A stretch of DNA of 12,165 bases from Flavobacteriaceae bacterium (GTDB lineage Bacteria > Bacteroidota > Bacteroidia > Flavobacteriales > Flavobacteriaceae), in NCBI GenBank assembly GCA_015489265.1, contig WFZY01000253.1, forward strand, positions 1-12,165, given 5' to 3'. The notes under the pieces were generated by a model that was not told where the DNA came from, searched no databases, and saw nothing but the letters and a program-made list of their open reading frames with translations. Shown here one piece after another: positions 1 to 6,595 of the stretch (its first letter is position 1; every line of letters begins with the position of its first letter). The position numbers and the translations under genes are program-made.

Positions 1-420
1 AAAGCGTCGCGTATTCGCCAGTTGCAAGAAAGCGGTGAACGAAAAGTAGATGAAAGTGAAGTGCCTGAATTTTTGGGGTTGATCAATTATGCCGCTATGG
101 CACTAATACAATTAGATAAAGGTGTCGCCGAACAACCGGATATGTCGTTGGCTGAAGCCGTTCAATTATATGATGACAAAATAGCCCAAGCCAAAGCTTT
201 GATGCAAGCCAAAAACCATGACTACGGGGAAGCATGGCGTGATATGCGTGTGAGTTCCATTACCGATTTGATTATTCAAAAACTATACAGAGTTAAACAA
301 ATAGAAGAAAACAAAGGTAAAACCCGCATTTCAGAAGGCATTGATGCCAATTATTTGGACATCATCAATTATGCGGTTTTTGCCCTAATTTTATTGAGTG
401 AGCAGGGGGATAAAATATAA
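1..420 (+). CDS. Nmad1/DUF1599 double-domain protein, 5' end cut off by the window
   Basis: The frame is open from base 1, so this is the C-terminal 139 residues of a longer protein. The TTG at 22 is not a convincing start. The visible part holds two copies of one motif. The first runs from about nt 10 to 114 (RIRQLQESG, then EFLGLINYAAMALIQL) and the second from about nt 289 to 396 (RVKQIEENKG, then YLDIINYAVFALILL). The second copy is preceded by KNHDYGEAWRDMRVSSITD (about nt 211-267), the signature I recall for DUF1599, now called nucleotide modification associated domain 1. Its biochemical role is unknown to me beyond the family name. The family is common in Bacteroidota, usually as this doubled form. 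The next gene lies 97 nt downstream and looks independent. The family call is fairly secure; the function is not. Confidence 0.8.
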   Translation, partial: KASRIRQLQESGERKVDESEVPEFLGLINYAAMALIQLDKGVAEQPDMSLAEAVQLYDDKIAQAKALMQAKNHDYGEAWRDMRVSSITDLIIQKLYRVKQIEENKGKTRISEGIDANYLDIINYAVFALILLSEQGDKI

Positions 421-517
421 TCACAGATTAAATCCTTATAAAAAAACTTGATAATTTAAAGCTTAAAAACTTATTTGTAAATAAATCAAAATATTAATTT
501 ACTAAAAAAAATCATAA

Positions 518-1012
518 ATGAAAAAATTACTTTTATTTGGAATTGTATTGGCTACCTTAACATCATGTGGAAGCTACGTAAGAATTGGGGATTTAACAGA
601 AATCAGCAATCGTAATATTGACAGTAAAGAGCCTTATGTTTTACTTAAAAGAGAAGTCGAATCCATTGCAAAATCAAATAAGGATGCTTTGGAAGAAGCC
701 ATAGATAAATTGACAAAAGAATATGGTGGTGAATTCTTGAGAAATGTAAAAATATACATAAAAAATAACGGTAAAAAAGTGAAAATAATTGGAGATGTCT
801 GGGGTATTCAAAAAACCAACGTCAATATTAAAACTAATGCAATTGCAAAAATTGATTTAAAAATAGGCGACAAAGTTGTTTTTAAGAAAAAAGGGAAAAT
901 ACTTGATGGTATCATAATCGGTTTGAATCCTAATTCGGTTATTGTTGAATATGGAAGATGGAAAAAACGAATAGAGTTAAATTATGATCAGGTTACAAAA
1001 ACTAAACAGTAA
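518..1012 (+). CDS. Unrecognised small outer-membrane or periplasmic lipoprotein
   Basis: This 164-residue protein starts with a clear type II signal peptide: two lysines, a hydrophobic stretch, and the lipobox LTSC with the lipidated cysteine at residue 17. A +2 glycine and +3 serine suggest no special inner-membrane retention, so an outer-membrane location is likely. The middle (residues about 35-75) is charged and probably helical. The last 60 residues (KIDLKIGDKVVFKKKGKI, IIGLNPNSVIVEYGRW) look like a small beta-barrel of the KOW/SH3 kind: a GDKV turn, a hydrophobic strand pair, then a basic strand. I do not recognise the family. The coding region is lysine-rich and more AT-rich than most neighbours. 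Both flanks are non-coding, so it appears to be a single-gene unit. Function unknown. Confidence 0.75.
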   Translation: MKKLLLFGIVLATLTSCGSYVRIGDLTEISNRNIDSKEPYVLLKREVESIAKSNKDALEEAIDKLTKEYGGEFLRNVKIYIKNNGKKVKIIGDVWGIQKTNVNIKTNAIAKIDLKIGDKVVFKKKGKILDGIIIGLNPNSVIVEYGRWKKRIELNYDQVTKTKQ

Positions 1013-1166
1013 CTTTTATCACTTAAATTGATTATAGATTACAAATATGCAAAATCCTGATGTCTTTTATTATAATATTAAGCAAAAAATAAGTTAGATT
1101 TATATAAAGCTTCAACTTAATAAAATAATTCTATCTTTTTTATTTATTAATGTTTAAAAAAGATTA

Positions 1167-1174
1167 TAAATTTG
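1167..1174 (+). promoter_or_regulatory. Predicted -7 box for the CZB gene
   Basis: TAAATTTG matches the Bacteroidota -7 consensus TAnnTTTG exactly. No clear -33 TTTG was found about 20 nt upstream. If real, transcription begins near 1180, inside the longer ORF that opens at 1150, which supports translation starting at the ATG at 1198. Confidence 0.4.
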
Positions 1175-1197
1175 CAATGCAAATAAATGAGAAAATT

Positions 1198-1635
1198 ATG
1201 ACAAAAAAAGAAGCCATAGAACAAGTAAGAAAAGCCAAATTAGGACACAAAAAATGGCTTTCGTATGCCAATGCCATGCATATGGGCATTGGTGTTGACA
1301 AAGATGCTGTACCTATGATGGAAACAGATTGTGCATTTGGAAAATGGTATTATGGTGAAGGACAAGTCTTTTCAGACATGGAATCCTTTCAAGCGATTGA
1401 AGTACCACACAGCATGTTACACCAAACTTATATGAAACTGTATAAGGCCAGAAAAAAGCCGGTTAAAACCGGATTGTTTGTATCTAAAAATAAAGCACAA
1501 AATGAAAAACAAGCTGCTTTAGACAATATTATGAAACAATTAACACAAGTTTCTCAAATATTGCTGGATAGTTTGAAAGAGTTTGAAAGTGATTTGAAAA
1601 ATATGAGTGATTTTGAATTTACCAAATTAATATAA
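1198..1635 (+). CDS. Stand-alone CZB (chemoreceptor zinc-binding) domain protein
   Basis: The 145-residue product, counted from the ATG at 1198, is almost entirely a CZB domain. This four-helix fold binds one zinc through three histidines and a cysteine; in chemoreceptors and diguanylate cyclases it senses zinc or oxidants. The expected ligands are visible: His in GHKKW (residue 17 from this start), Cys in DCAFGKWYYG (residue 45), and the two histidines of PHSMLH (residues 71 and 75). The C-terminal half is a long amphipathic, probably coiled-coil, helix. No transmembrane segment, MCP signalling domain or GGDEF domain is attached, so it is a cytoplasmic single-domain form. The ORF extends back to an ATG at 1150, but a -7 box at 1167-1174 and the domain boundary favour 1198. 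Output partner unknown. Confidence 0.85.
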   Translation: MTKKEAIEQVRKAKLGHKKWLSYANAMHMGIGVDKDAVPMMETDCAFGKWYYGEGQVFSDMESFQAIEVPHSMLHQTYMKLYKARKKPVKTGLFVSKNKAQNEKQAALDNIMKQLTQVSQILLDSLKEFESDLKNMSDFEFTKLI

Positions 1636-1659
1636 TTTTTCGTAAAAAATTATTGATTT

Positions 1660-1690
1660 AACCGGCTAAAACTAAACAGCCGGTTTTTTA
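1660..1690 (+). terminator. Rho-independent terminator after the CZB gene
   Basis: An 8-bp perfect stem, AACCGGCT (1660-1667) with AGCCGGTT (1678-1685), closes a 10-nt loop and runs into a T tract (1684-1689). It overlaps the stop codon of the converging cupin gene. The opposite strand has a much weaker T tract, so it mainly serves the plus strand. Confidence 0.75.
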
Positions 1691-2134
1691 TTGTCCTAAC
1701 TTTAGTAATCTGAATTTGTCATAATCACGGATATAATCCGATTCGGTAAATTTGTCGGAATTTAAAACCAAACAAACACTACCTTGTGAGAAATCTTGCA
1801 ACTCTCGCCATATACCGGTTGGAATTAACAAACCTTGATCGGGGCGATTGAGCATCACGCTTTTCTTTTGCTTGCCATCATCTAAAACAACTTGAAAACT
1901 ACCACTTATGGCAATTAAAAATTCCATTTGCTCTTTGTGTGCATGACCACCGCGATAAGCACCAGCCGGTACATCAAATAAATAATATACCCGTTGCATT
2001 TTAAAAGGCAAAATCCCATTTTCAACTACTGCCAAATTTCCCCGTTGATCTTTAATTTTAGGAATATCAATCAAACGACAGTGTTGTATATGATTGTCAA
2101 TAAAATGAAGTGGCAAAGTATTGGATTTATTCAT
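1688..2134 (-). CDS. FdtA/WxcM-like cupin (nucleotide-sugar 3,4-ketoisomerase family)
   Basis: The 148-residue protein carries the signatures of the FdtA/QdtA/WxcM-like family: KDQRGNLAVVE (28-38), PFKMQRVYYLFD (43-54), the metal/catalytic-type RGGHAHKE (61-68, His64 and His66), a LDDG turn (84-87), PDQGLLIPTGIW (98-109) and the terminal DYIRDYDKF (133-141). Characterised members isomerise dTDP-4-keto-6-deoxyglucose to a 3-keto sugar for surface-glycan amino sugars. No sugar nucleotidyltransferase, aminotransferase or glycosyltransferase is in the window, so the substrate here is inferred only. The start codon overlaps the end of the upstream ABC permease by 8 nt (ATGAATAA), so the two genes are probably translationally coupled. 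The family is certain, the exact reaction is not. Confidence 0.85.
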   Translation of the reverse strand: MNKSNTLPLHFIDNHIQHCRLIDIPKIKDQRGNLAVVENGILPFKMQRVYYLFDVPAGAYRGGHAHKEQMEFLIAISGSFQVVLDDGKQKKSVMLNRPDQGLLIPTGIWRELQDFSQGSVCLVLNSDKFTESDYIRDYDKFRLLKLGQ

Positions 2135-3374
2135 ATCGTAATGCTTGTATCGGGTCTAACTTTGAAGCTTTATAAGCCGGATAGAGACCTGAAATGATTG
2201 CAACTACAAATATAACAAAAAAAGCCATACTAATAGCATTCCATGGCATACTGAACGGCATATGCATTAAACTCGACACACCAAAACCAATCAAAATACC
2301 GAAAATAATACCGACCACACCACCTAAAAACGTAATGGTTAAAGTTTCAATAAAAAATTGCAACATAATCAATATTCTATTGGCACCCAATGCTTTACGA
2401 ACCCCAATTTCGCGTGTACGTTCGGTTACCGAAACCAACATGATATTCATCAAAGCAATAGACGAGCCCAAAATGGTAATCAAACCGATAATGAAAGCAA
2501 AAAGTGTCAAACTTTTACTGACTTTCTTGAGTTCGGCAGCCAACTTATCACTTCTGTTAAGACCGAAATTGTTTGCTTGTGCCGGTTTGAGTTTTCTGAT
2601 ATTTCGCATCACGGCAATGGCTTTGGAAACCAATGCATCGTATTGTTTTTTATCGGTAACGGCAACATTTATGTCATAATTGTCATTTTTGTTTTGAAAA
2701 ATACTTCGGGCTAAATTTATAGGAATTAATATCCGGTTATTTTCACTACCGCCAAAAGTAGCTTGTTTACTCTTTAAAACGCCTATAATTTTAAACCGGT
2801 TACCCTTGATAATAATTTCTTTTTGAAGCGGATCAGTGTTTTTAAAAAGCTCTTTAACCAAATCAGTACCTACAACTGCAAAATGATTGTTATTTTTGAT
2901 GTCTTTATCCGCAAAACTTCTACCTTCCTTAGTTTCAAAAGCATTGACCGTCATAAAGTTAGCATCCACACCAACTATAGTATATTTCGGGTCGGACTTT
3001 TTTTCAGCATTTTTTATTTCCGCATTAAGTGCAGCAATATAGGATAAAGCTACGACAGCATTGGGGTCTTTAAAACGCTTTTTAAAGTCAACCGCATTGC
3101 GAAAAGTAATTTTCGGATTGACCTTTTTGCGCCCGCGCGGATGCCGTCGTCCTTGTAAAAAATTATTAGCATACCGCCTGAAACTAAATTTGTTAGATCC
3201 CAAGCTCTGCAAACTCGATGAAAAGTTATTATCAATTCCTTTAACAACCGTCAAAGTCCCAACCAAAGCCATAATCCCGAACGCAATAATCAACAACGTA
3301 ATTAATGCTCTGATTTTCTGACTTTTAATAGATTCAAAGGCAATATGTATATTTTCGTAAATAATTTTCAACAT
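2127..3374 (-). CDS. MacB/FtsX-family ABC transporter permease
   Basis: This 415-residue inner-membrane protein has the four-helix MacB layout. TM1 is at about 22-46, a large periplasmic MacB_PCD-type domain follows (about 47-285), and TM2 (288-312), TM3 (340-366) and TM4 (380-400) make up the FtsX domain. The cytoplasmic loop ERTREIGVRKALGA (318-331) and the terminal GLYPAYKASKLDPIQALRYE (396-415) are hallmarks. There is no ATP-binding domain in the protein or window, so it must use an ATPase encoded elsewhere. Such permeases act as mechanotransmission ABC systems for export or lipoprotein-related work; the substrate cannot be read here. The periplasmic domain starts with a very basic stretch (about 66-88, GRRHPRGRKK). 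It is the first gene of a pair with the cupin and diverges from the OmpA lipoprotein gene. Confidence 0.9.
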   Translation of the reverse strand: MLKIIYENIHIAFESIKSQKIRALITLLIIAFGIMALVGTLTVVKGIDNNFSSSLQSLGSNKFSFRRYANNFLQGRRHPRGRKKVNPKITFRNAVDFKKRFKDPNAVVALSYIAALNAEIKNAEKKSDPKYTIVGVDANFMTVNAFETKEGRSFADKDIKNNNHFAVVGTDLVKELFKNTDPLQKEIIIKGNRFKIIGVLKSKQATFGGSENNRILIPINLARSIFQNKNDNYDINVAVTDKKQYDALVSKAIAVMRNIRKLKPAQANNFGLNRSDKLAAELKKVSKSLTLFAFIIGLITILGSSIALMNIMLVSVTERTREIGVRKALGANRILIMLQFFIETLTITFLGGVVGIIFGILIGFGVSSLMHMPFSMPWNAISMAFFVIFVVAIISGLYPAYKASKLDPIQALRYE

Positions 3375-3386
3375 GGCAAAGGTTTG

Positions 3387-3419
3387 TAAAGCTAAATTTA
3401 TAATAAAATACGATTCAAA
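3387..3419 (-). promoter_or_regulatory. Predicted promoter of the ABC permease-cupin pair
   Basis: Read on the minus strand, TTTG (3416-3419) is followed after 21 nt by TAGCTTTA (3387-3394). This is one mismatch from the Bacteroidota TTTG-N19..21-TAnnTTTG pattern. The -33 part lies inside a 14-bp dyad. The start codon follows 12 nt later, so the leader is very short. Confidence 0.4.
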
Positions 3420-3423
3420 TCGT
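3410..3423. promoter_or_regulatory. 14-bp dyad between divergent genes, possible operator
   Basis: ACGATT (3410-3415) and AATCGT (3418-3423) form a perfect 6-bp inverted repeat around CA. It lies in the 104-nt gap between the divergent permease and OmpA lipoprotein genes and overlaps the predicted -33 box of the permease. Chance occurrence in AT-rich DNA cannot be excluded. Confidence 0.3.
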
Positions 3424-3478
3424 TTCTTATTACAAATTAATTTTATAATTTTACAAAAAACAAAAAAATTACCGAGTT

Positions 3479-4318
3479 ATGAAAAGATTAATCGTGTTAG
3501 GAATCGTAATGAGTTTAATATTAACTTCTTGTGTTAGCAAGAAAAAGTATGAAATGCTCAAACAAGGCAAAGCAGAAACCGAGCAATACTTGCGTGAATA
3601 CAAAGACAAGTTCTACAAATGTACTAATGAAAAAGAAAATTTGAATACCCGGATTCAAGCGCTTCAAGACAATAACAAAACGCTACAAGACGCATTGGAC
3701 AAATGTGTTAATTTGAATCAACAAGGTAATGTGAATATCAGTAAATTGCTAGAAGAAATCAACAAATCGAATAAATACATTCATATGTTAATTGTTGAAA
3801 ACAAAAAGAAAGATTCTTTAAACAAAGTATTGAGCAGTCGTATTACCCGATCTCTTAAAAACGTTGACACTAAAGATTTGGATGTCAAAGTAAAAAAAGG
3901 CGTGGTCTTTATCTCACTATCCGACAAAATGATGTTTAAATCCGGTAAAACGGAAATTAGTAAACAAGCCGACCAAGTTTTGCTTAAATTAGCTAAAATC
4001 ATCAATGATTATAAAGACTATGAAGTATTGATAGAAGGTCATACCGACAATGTGCCTATTCATACCGCTTGTATCAAAGACAATTGGGATTTAAGTGCAT
4101 TACGCGCTACGGCAATTGCCCGTAAACTTCAAAATGATTTTGGGGTTGACCCTGCCCGTTTAACAGCCGGCGGACATGGCGAATGGGTACCGAAAGCATC
4201 TAATGATACACCTGAAGGACGTAGTGAAAACCGACGTACCGAAGTGATTTTGATGCCTAAATTAGATCAATTCAACAAGTTGATGGAACAAGGTGCCAAT
4301 AATAACCAAGGAAACTAA
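3479..4318 (+). CDS. OmpA-family peptidoglycan-binding lipoprotein
   Basis: The 279-residue protein begins with a lipoprotein signal peptide (lipobox LTSC, Cys18) followed by VSKKKYE, a start often seen in Bacteroidota OmpA lipoproteins. Residues about 25-120 are strongly charged and probably form a coiled coil. The C-terminal OmpA/MotB-like domain (about 135-260) shows FKSGKTEI (153-160), the EGHTDNVP motif (186-193), NWDLSALRA (202-210, with the Asp and Arg that bind diaminopimelate) and GRSENRRTEVIL (247-258). It should tether the outer membrane to peptidoglycan through a spacer helix, much like Pal. It stands alone with its own terminator. An upstream AT-rich TAATTTTA (3446-3453) is a weak candidate -7 box. 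The last 20 residues are Gln/Asn-rich and outside the domain. Confidence 0.92.
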   Translation: MKRLIVLGIVMSLILTSCVSKKKYEMLKQGKAETEQYLREYKDKFYKCTNEKENLNTRIQALQDNNKTLQDALDKCVNLNQQGNVNISKLLEEINKSNKYIHMLIVENKKKDSLNKVLSSRITRSLKNVDTKDLDVKVKKGVVFISLSDKMMFKSGKTEISKQADQVLLKLAKIINDYKDYEVLIEGHTDNVPIHTACIKDNWDLSALRATAIARKLQNDFGVDPARLTAGGHGEWVPKASNDTPEGRSENRRTEVILMPKLDQFNKLMEQGANNNQGN

Positions 4319-4340
4319 AATATCATTTCAATATTTTATA

Positions 4341-4371
4341 AAAAGCGGCAGTAATTTGCCGCTTTTTTTTT
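4341..4371. terminator. Bidirectional terminator between converging genes
   Basis: The stem GCGGCA (4345-4350) with TGCCGC (4357-4362) and loop GTAATT is extended by AAAA/TTTT pairs and followed by nine T on the plus strand. The minus strand has a shorter T tract (TTTTTATAAAAT), so it can also serve the glycosylase gene, whose stop codon overlaps its edge. Confidence 0.85.
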
Positions 4372-4966
4372 ATGTGAGTATAAAATCCGGATGCAGCATA
4401 TACCGCCAAGGTTTATGCGCCCATTCTTTGGCATAGTCCACCCCTACTCTTTTGCCGGTTAAAATGTGACTTTCGGGTATTTTGATATTTTCATCTGCCA
4501 CCCAAAGTCCGGAATCGGGATGTAGTTTTAAAGCATTCAAACTTTTATCAATATTCAGATGTTTGGTCAGCTTGCCGGGTCCATCGGTTTTTACCGGTAA
4601 ATCTTGAAACGCTTGTCCGTTTTCACTGACTTGCAAACCGGAAATACCCCGAAGCAATACTGCAGCCGGAAAACCGGATGGCATCGTAACAAAATTGAGC
4701 ATATGATACATACCGTAAATCAGATACACATAAATATGAGCGGGCTTATCATACATCACATGTGTTCGCGGTGTTTTACCCTTGCTGCAATGACAAGCCA
4801 AATCAGATTCGCCGTGATAAGCTTCTGTTTCGGTTATAACGGCTCTGTATAAACTTTGCCCATCTTGCCGATAAAGAATTTTTCCCAGCAAATCTTTGGC
4901 AACATTGCGCGTATCACGCCTAAAAAAATCTTGATCTACGTATTTAATATTTATGTGTTGCTTCAT
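4370..4966 (-). CDS. mpg: 3-methyladenine DNA glycosylase, AAG/Mpg family
   Basis: The 198-residue cytoplasmic enzyme removes alkylated and deaminated purines from DNA as the first step of base-excision repair. It has the full AAG fold signature: DTRNVAKDLLGKIL (18-31), the catalytic segment ITETEAYHGESD (44-55, with Glu48 as the general base and Tyr50 in the pocket), HCSKGKTPRTHVMY (59-72), the intercalating-loop region IYGMYHMLN (83-91), TDGPGKLTKHLNI (near 127-139) and GKRVGVDYAKEWAHKPWRYML near the end. Length fits bacterial members. The gene is separate from its neighbours, with an upstream -7 box (5099-5106) that predicts a leader of about 125 nt containing a large palindromic element. 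Confidence 0.95.
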   Translation of the reverse strand: MKQHINIKYVDQDFFRRDTRNVAKDLLGKILYRQDGQSLYRAVITETEAYHGESDLACHCSKGKTPRTHVMYDKPAHIYVYLIYGMYHMLNFVTMPSGFPAAVLLRGISGLQVSENGQAFQDLPVKTDGPGKLTKHLNIDKSLNALKLHPDSGLWVADENIKIPESHILTGKRVGVDYAKEWAHKPWRYMLHPDFILT

Positions 4967-4984
4967 ATTTGGTAACTACATGCA

Positions 4985-5031
4985 GGACATCGAGTGATCC
5001 CGATGCTAATCGGGATTGTATCGAAGTGTCC
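4985..5031. repeat. Imperfect 47-bp palindromic element (REP-like)
   Basis: Nested inverted arms: GGACA (4985-4989) with TGTCC (5027-5031), CGA (4991-4993) with TCG (5021-5023), and a perfect core ATCCCGAT (4997-5004) with ATCGGGAT (5009-5016) around GCTA. The small asymmetric bulges between arms are typical of REP-like elements. It is GC-richer than the flanks and lacks a T tract on either side, so it is not an ordinary terminator. It sits about 19 nt before the glycosylase start, within its predicted leader. Only one copy is in the window. Confidence 0.6.
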
Positions 5032-5098
5032 GGTATTTTGAAAAATGGTAAAAAAATAGTTTCCGGTATTTAAGGAATTGCCAAATAGAATACAACCG

Positions 5099-5106
5099 CA
5101 AAATTA
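5099..5106 (-). promoter_or_regulatory. Predicted -7 box for mpg
   Basis: Read on the minus strand this is TAATTTTG, an exact TAnnTTTG match. No good -33 TTTG was found. It lies just beyond the stop of the upstream ubiA-like gene, which would make mpg a separate transcript with a long structured leader. Confidence 0.4.
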
Positions 5107-5123
5107 CAGAAAACTACTTTTAA

Positions 5124-5954
5124 TTATAAAAAAACAACACTAAATATCCCAATCAACATCCAAAGTTTGAATAATTGGGTTGTGCGTTCATCATGTTTTC
5201 GATAAATGGTGTAAAAAGCCACAATAGTAAATAACACACTAATTATCAATAAAATATCAAAAACCTTTCCTGTAAAATAAGTTCTAAAATAAAACAACCA
5301 AACCGGTGTAAGTAAGGTTAAAATGAGCAAAACATAACGGCTCAAATTTTCACTTAAAACCGGCAAAGTTTTATAACCGGCTTTTTGGTCAAAGGGAATG
5401 TCTTCCAAATCTTTGGCGAGTTCTCTAATCAATGTCAACCAAAATGCCATCCCTAATAACAACTCAAAAATGTGCCGGTCAATTGTGATATTTTTACCGA
5501 AAGCCAAGGGTATATAAATGGCAAAAGCGGTTACAAAAGCAATCAGAATATTGCCTGCAAGCGGTGTTTTTTTTAAGTAGTAATTATAAAAACTCAATAA
5601 AACCGGTACACTGATGACGGCGTATAACAAATCCGGTTGAAACGTCAAATAAAATCCCGTAAATCCCAATACAAAAGCGACTACTAAAAAAAGTAACATT
5701 ACAATCAAATATGCGGTTTGGTTAAAACTGACAAAGTCTTTTTTTTGCCGGTCTTTTTCATAGTCGGCAAGATTGTTTTGGATATTACCGAAAATCCCGA
5801 AAAAAGTGATAGACAATACCAGAAAAAACCAACCGTCCGTCCAACTGAAATCTTTTTTAACAACTACAAAATATACTAAAAATTGCAGCAATAAATAAAT
5901 CAGCACATTTTTCCAGCGAATGATTTTAAAAAAATTAATTAGCGGCTGTATCAT
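5124..5954 (-). CDS. UbiA-family prenyltransferase
   Basis: The 276-residue integral membrane protein has about eight to nine hydrophobic helices and two Asp-rich prenyl-diphosphate sites. The first reads NNLADYEKD (60-68), the NDxxDxxxD motif with Asn in the second position. The second, DLEDIPFDQKAGYKTLPV (182-199), keeps DxxDxxxD and the GxxTLPV tail. The family moves a prenyl chain to an aromatic ring or polar alcohol. Bacteroidota members of this type are often labelled geranylgeranylglycerol-phosphate geranylgeranyltransferase, but I know of no evidence that fixes the acceptor here. The start overlaps the end of the KdsC-like gene by 20 nt, so the two are probably co-translated. The protein ends directly after the last hydrophobic helix. 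Confidence 0.88.
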   Translation of the reverse strand: MIQPLINFFKIIRWKNVLIYLLLQFLVYFVVVKKDFSWTDGWFFLVLSITFFGIFGNIQNNLADYEKDRQKKDFVSFNQTAYLIVMLLFLVVAFVLGFTGFYLTFQPDLLYAVISVPVLLSFYNYYLKKTPLAGNILIAFVTAFAIYIPLAFGKNITIDRHIFELLLGMAFWLTLIRELAKDLEDIPFDQKAGYKTLPVLSENLSRYVLLILTLLTPVWLFYFRTYFTGKVFDILLIISVLFTIVAFYTIYRKHDERTTQLFKLWMLIGIFSVVFL

Positions 5955-6483
5955 TTTCTATAAAATTAAATGTCCAATTGCCTTGTACCCGCAATACCTG
6001 CTCAATGATGTCACGTACACAAGTTTTACCCCCTTTTTTGTGCGAAATATAATCGACCATATGCAGTACTTCCTGCACGGCATCTTTTGGTGCTGCTGAC
6101 AAGCCGACACGCTGTAATAAAGGAATATCGGGTATATCATCACCCATATATAATACTTCGATTTCCGAGAGTTGGTGTTTTTTCAGATATTTTTCATAAA
6201 CCGGCAATTTGTTATCTACCCCGATAAAAATATCTTTAATACCCAAATAAGACAGCCGTGTAATGACATTGGCATCACGGGCGCCGGAAATGACCGCCAC
6301 TCGATAACCCTTTTTCAAGGCGGTTTTAATGGCAAACCCATCTTTGGTATGCATACTGCGCATCAAATCACCGGTACTGGTTATATGTACGGTGCCGTCG
6401 GTCAGCACACCGTCAATATCAAAAATAAAAGTGGTAATATGATTGAGTTTTTTCTTATAAGAATTTTCAAGATTGTTCTTCAT
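5935..6483 (-). CDS. KdsC-like HAD phosphatase (KDO-8-phosphate phosphatase family)
   Basis: The 182-residue protein is a cap-less C0-type HAD phosphatase. Motif I is FDIDGVLTDG (21-30, nucleophile Asp22 and Asp24), motif II is VISGARDA with Ser66, motif III contains Lys92, and motif IV is MGDDIPD (113-119, Asp115, Asp116, Asp119). The C-terminal GGKTCVRDIIEQ matches the KdsC tail that closes over the neighbouring subunit in the tetramer. KdsC releases phosphate from KDO-8-phosphate in lipid A core synthesis; close relatives act on other sugar phosphates, so the substrate is not certain. The ATG at 6483 is preferred to the TTG at 6504. It is the first gene of a pair with the UbiA protein and diverges from the Fe-S protein gene. 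Confidence 0.88.
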   Translation of the reverse strand: MKNNLENSYKKKLNHITTFIFDIDGVLTDGTVHITSTGDLMRSMHTKDGFAIKTALKKGYRVAVISGARDANVITRLSYLGIKDIFIGVDNKLPVYEKYLKKHQLSEIEVLYMGDDIPDIPLLQRVGLSAAPKDAVQEVLHMVDYISHKKGGKTCVRDIIEQVLRVQGNWTFNFIENDTAAN

Positions 6484-6581
6484 AGAGATTGGTTTTATTG
6501 ACAAGGCAAGTTACAAAAAATTGACTTTATAAAAATGATGATTTTGTTTTAAAAATAAGTTTACTTTAATGCATAAAATCA

Positions 6582-6595
6582 TTTGTTTAAACAAA
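6582..6595. promoter_or_regulatory. Perfect 14-bp palindrome, candidate operator
   Basis: TTTGTTTAAACAAA is its own reverse complement. It lies in the 149-nt divergent gap between the KdsC-like and Fe-S protein genes and covers the predicted -33 box of the latter, a placement expected for a repressor site. The binding protein is unknown. Confidence 0.45.

Noticed and set aside
2194..2714. Long plus-strand ORFs opposite the ABC permease
   Set aside because: They are antisense shadows of a gene with clear MacB/FtsX motifs; their translations show no domain-like pattern.
6172..6501. Plus-strand ORF of 109 codons opposite the KdsC-like gene
   Set aside because: It lies antisense to intact HAD motifs and shows no recognisable features.
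6484..6504. Seven extra N-terminal residues of the KdsC-like protein from a TTG start
   Set aside because: An ATG at 6483 gives a normal KdsC-length N-terminus, and nothing supports the TTG.
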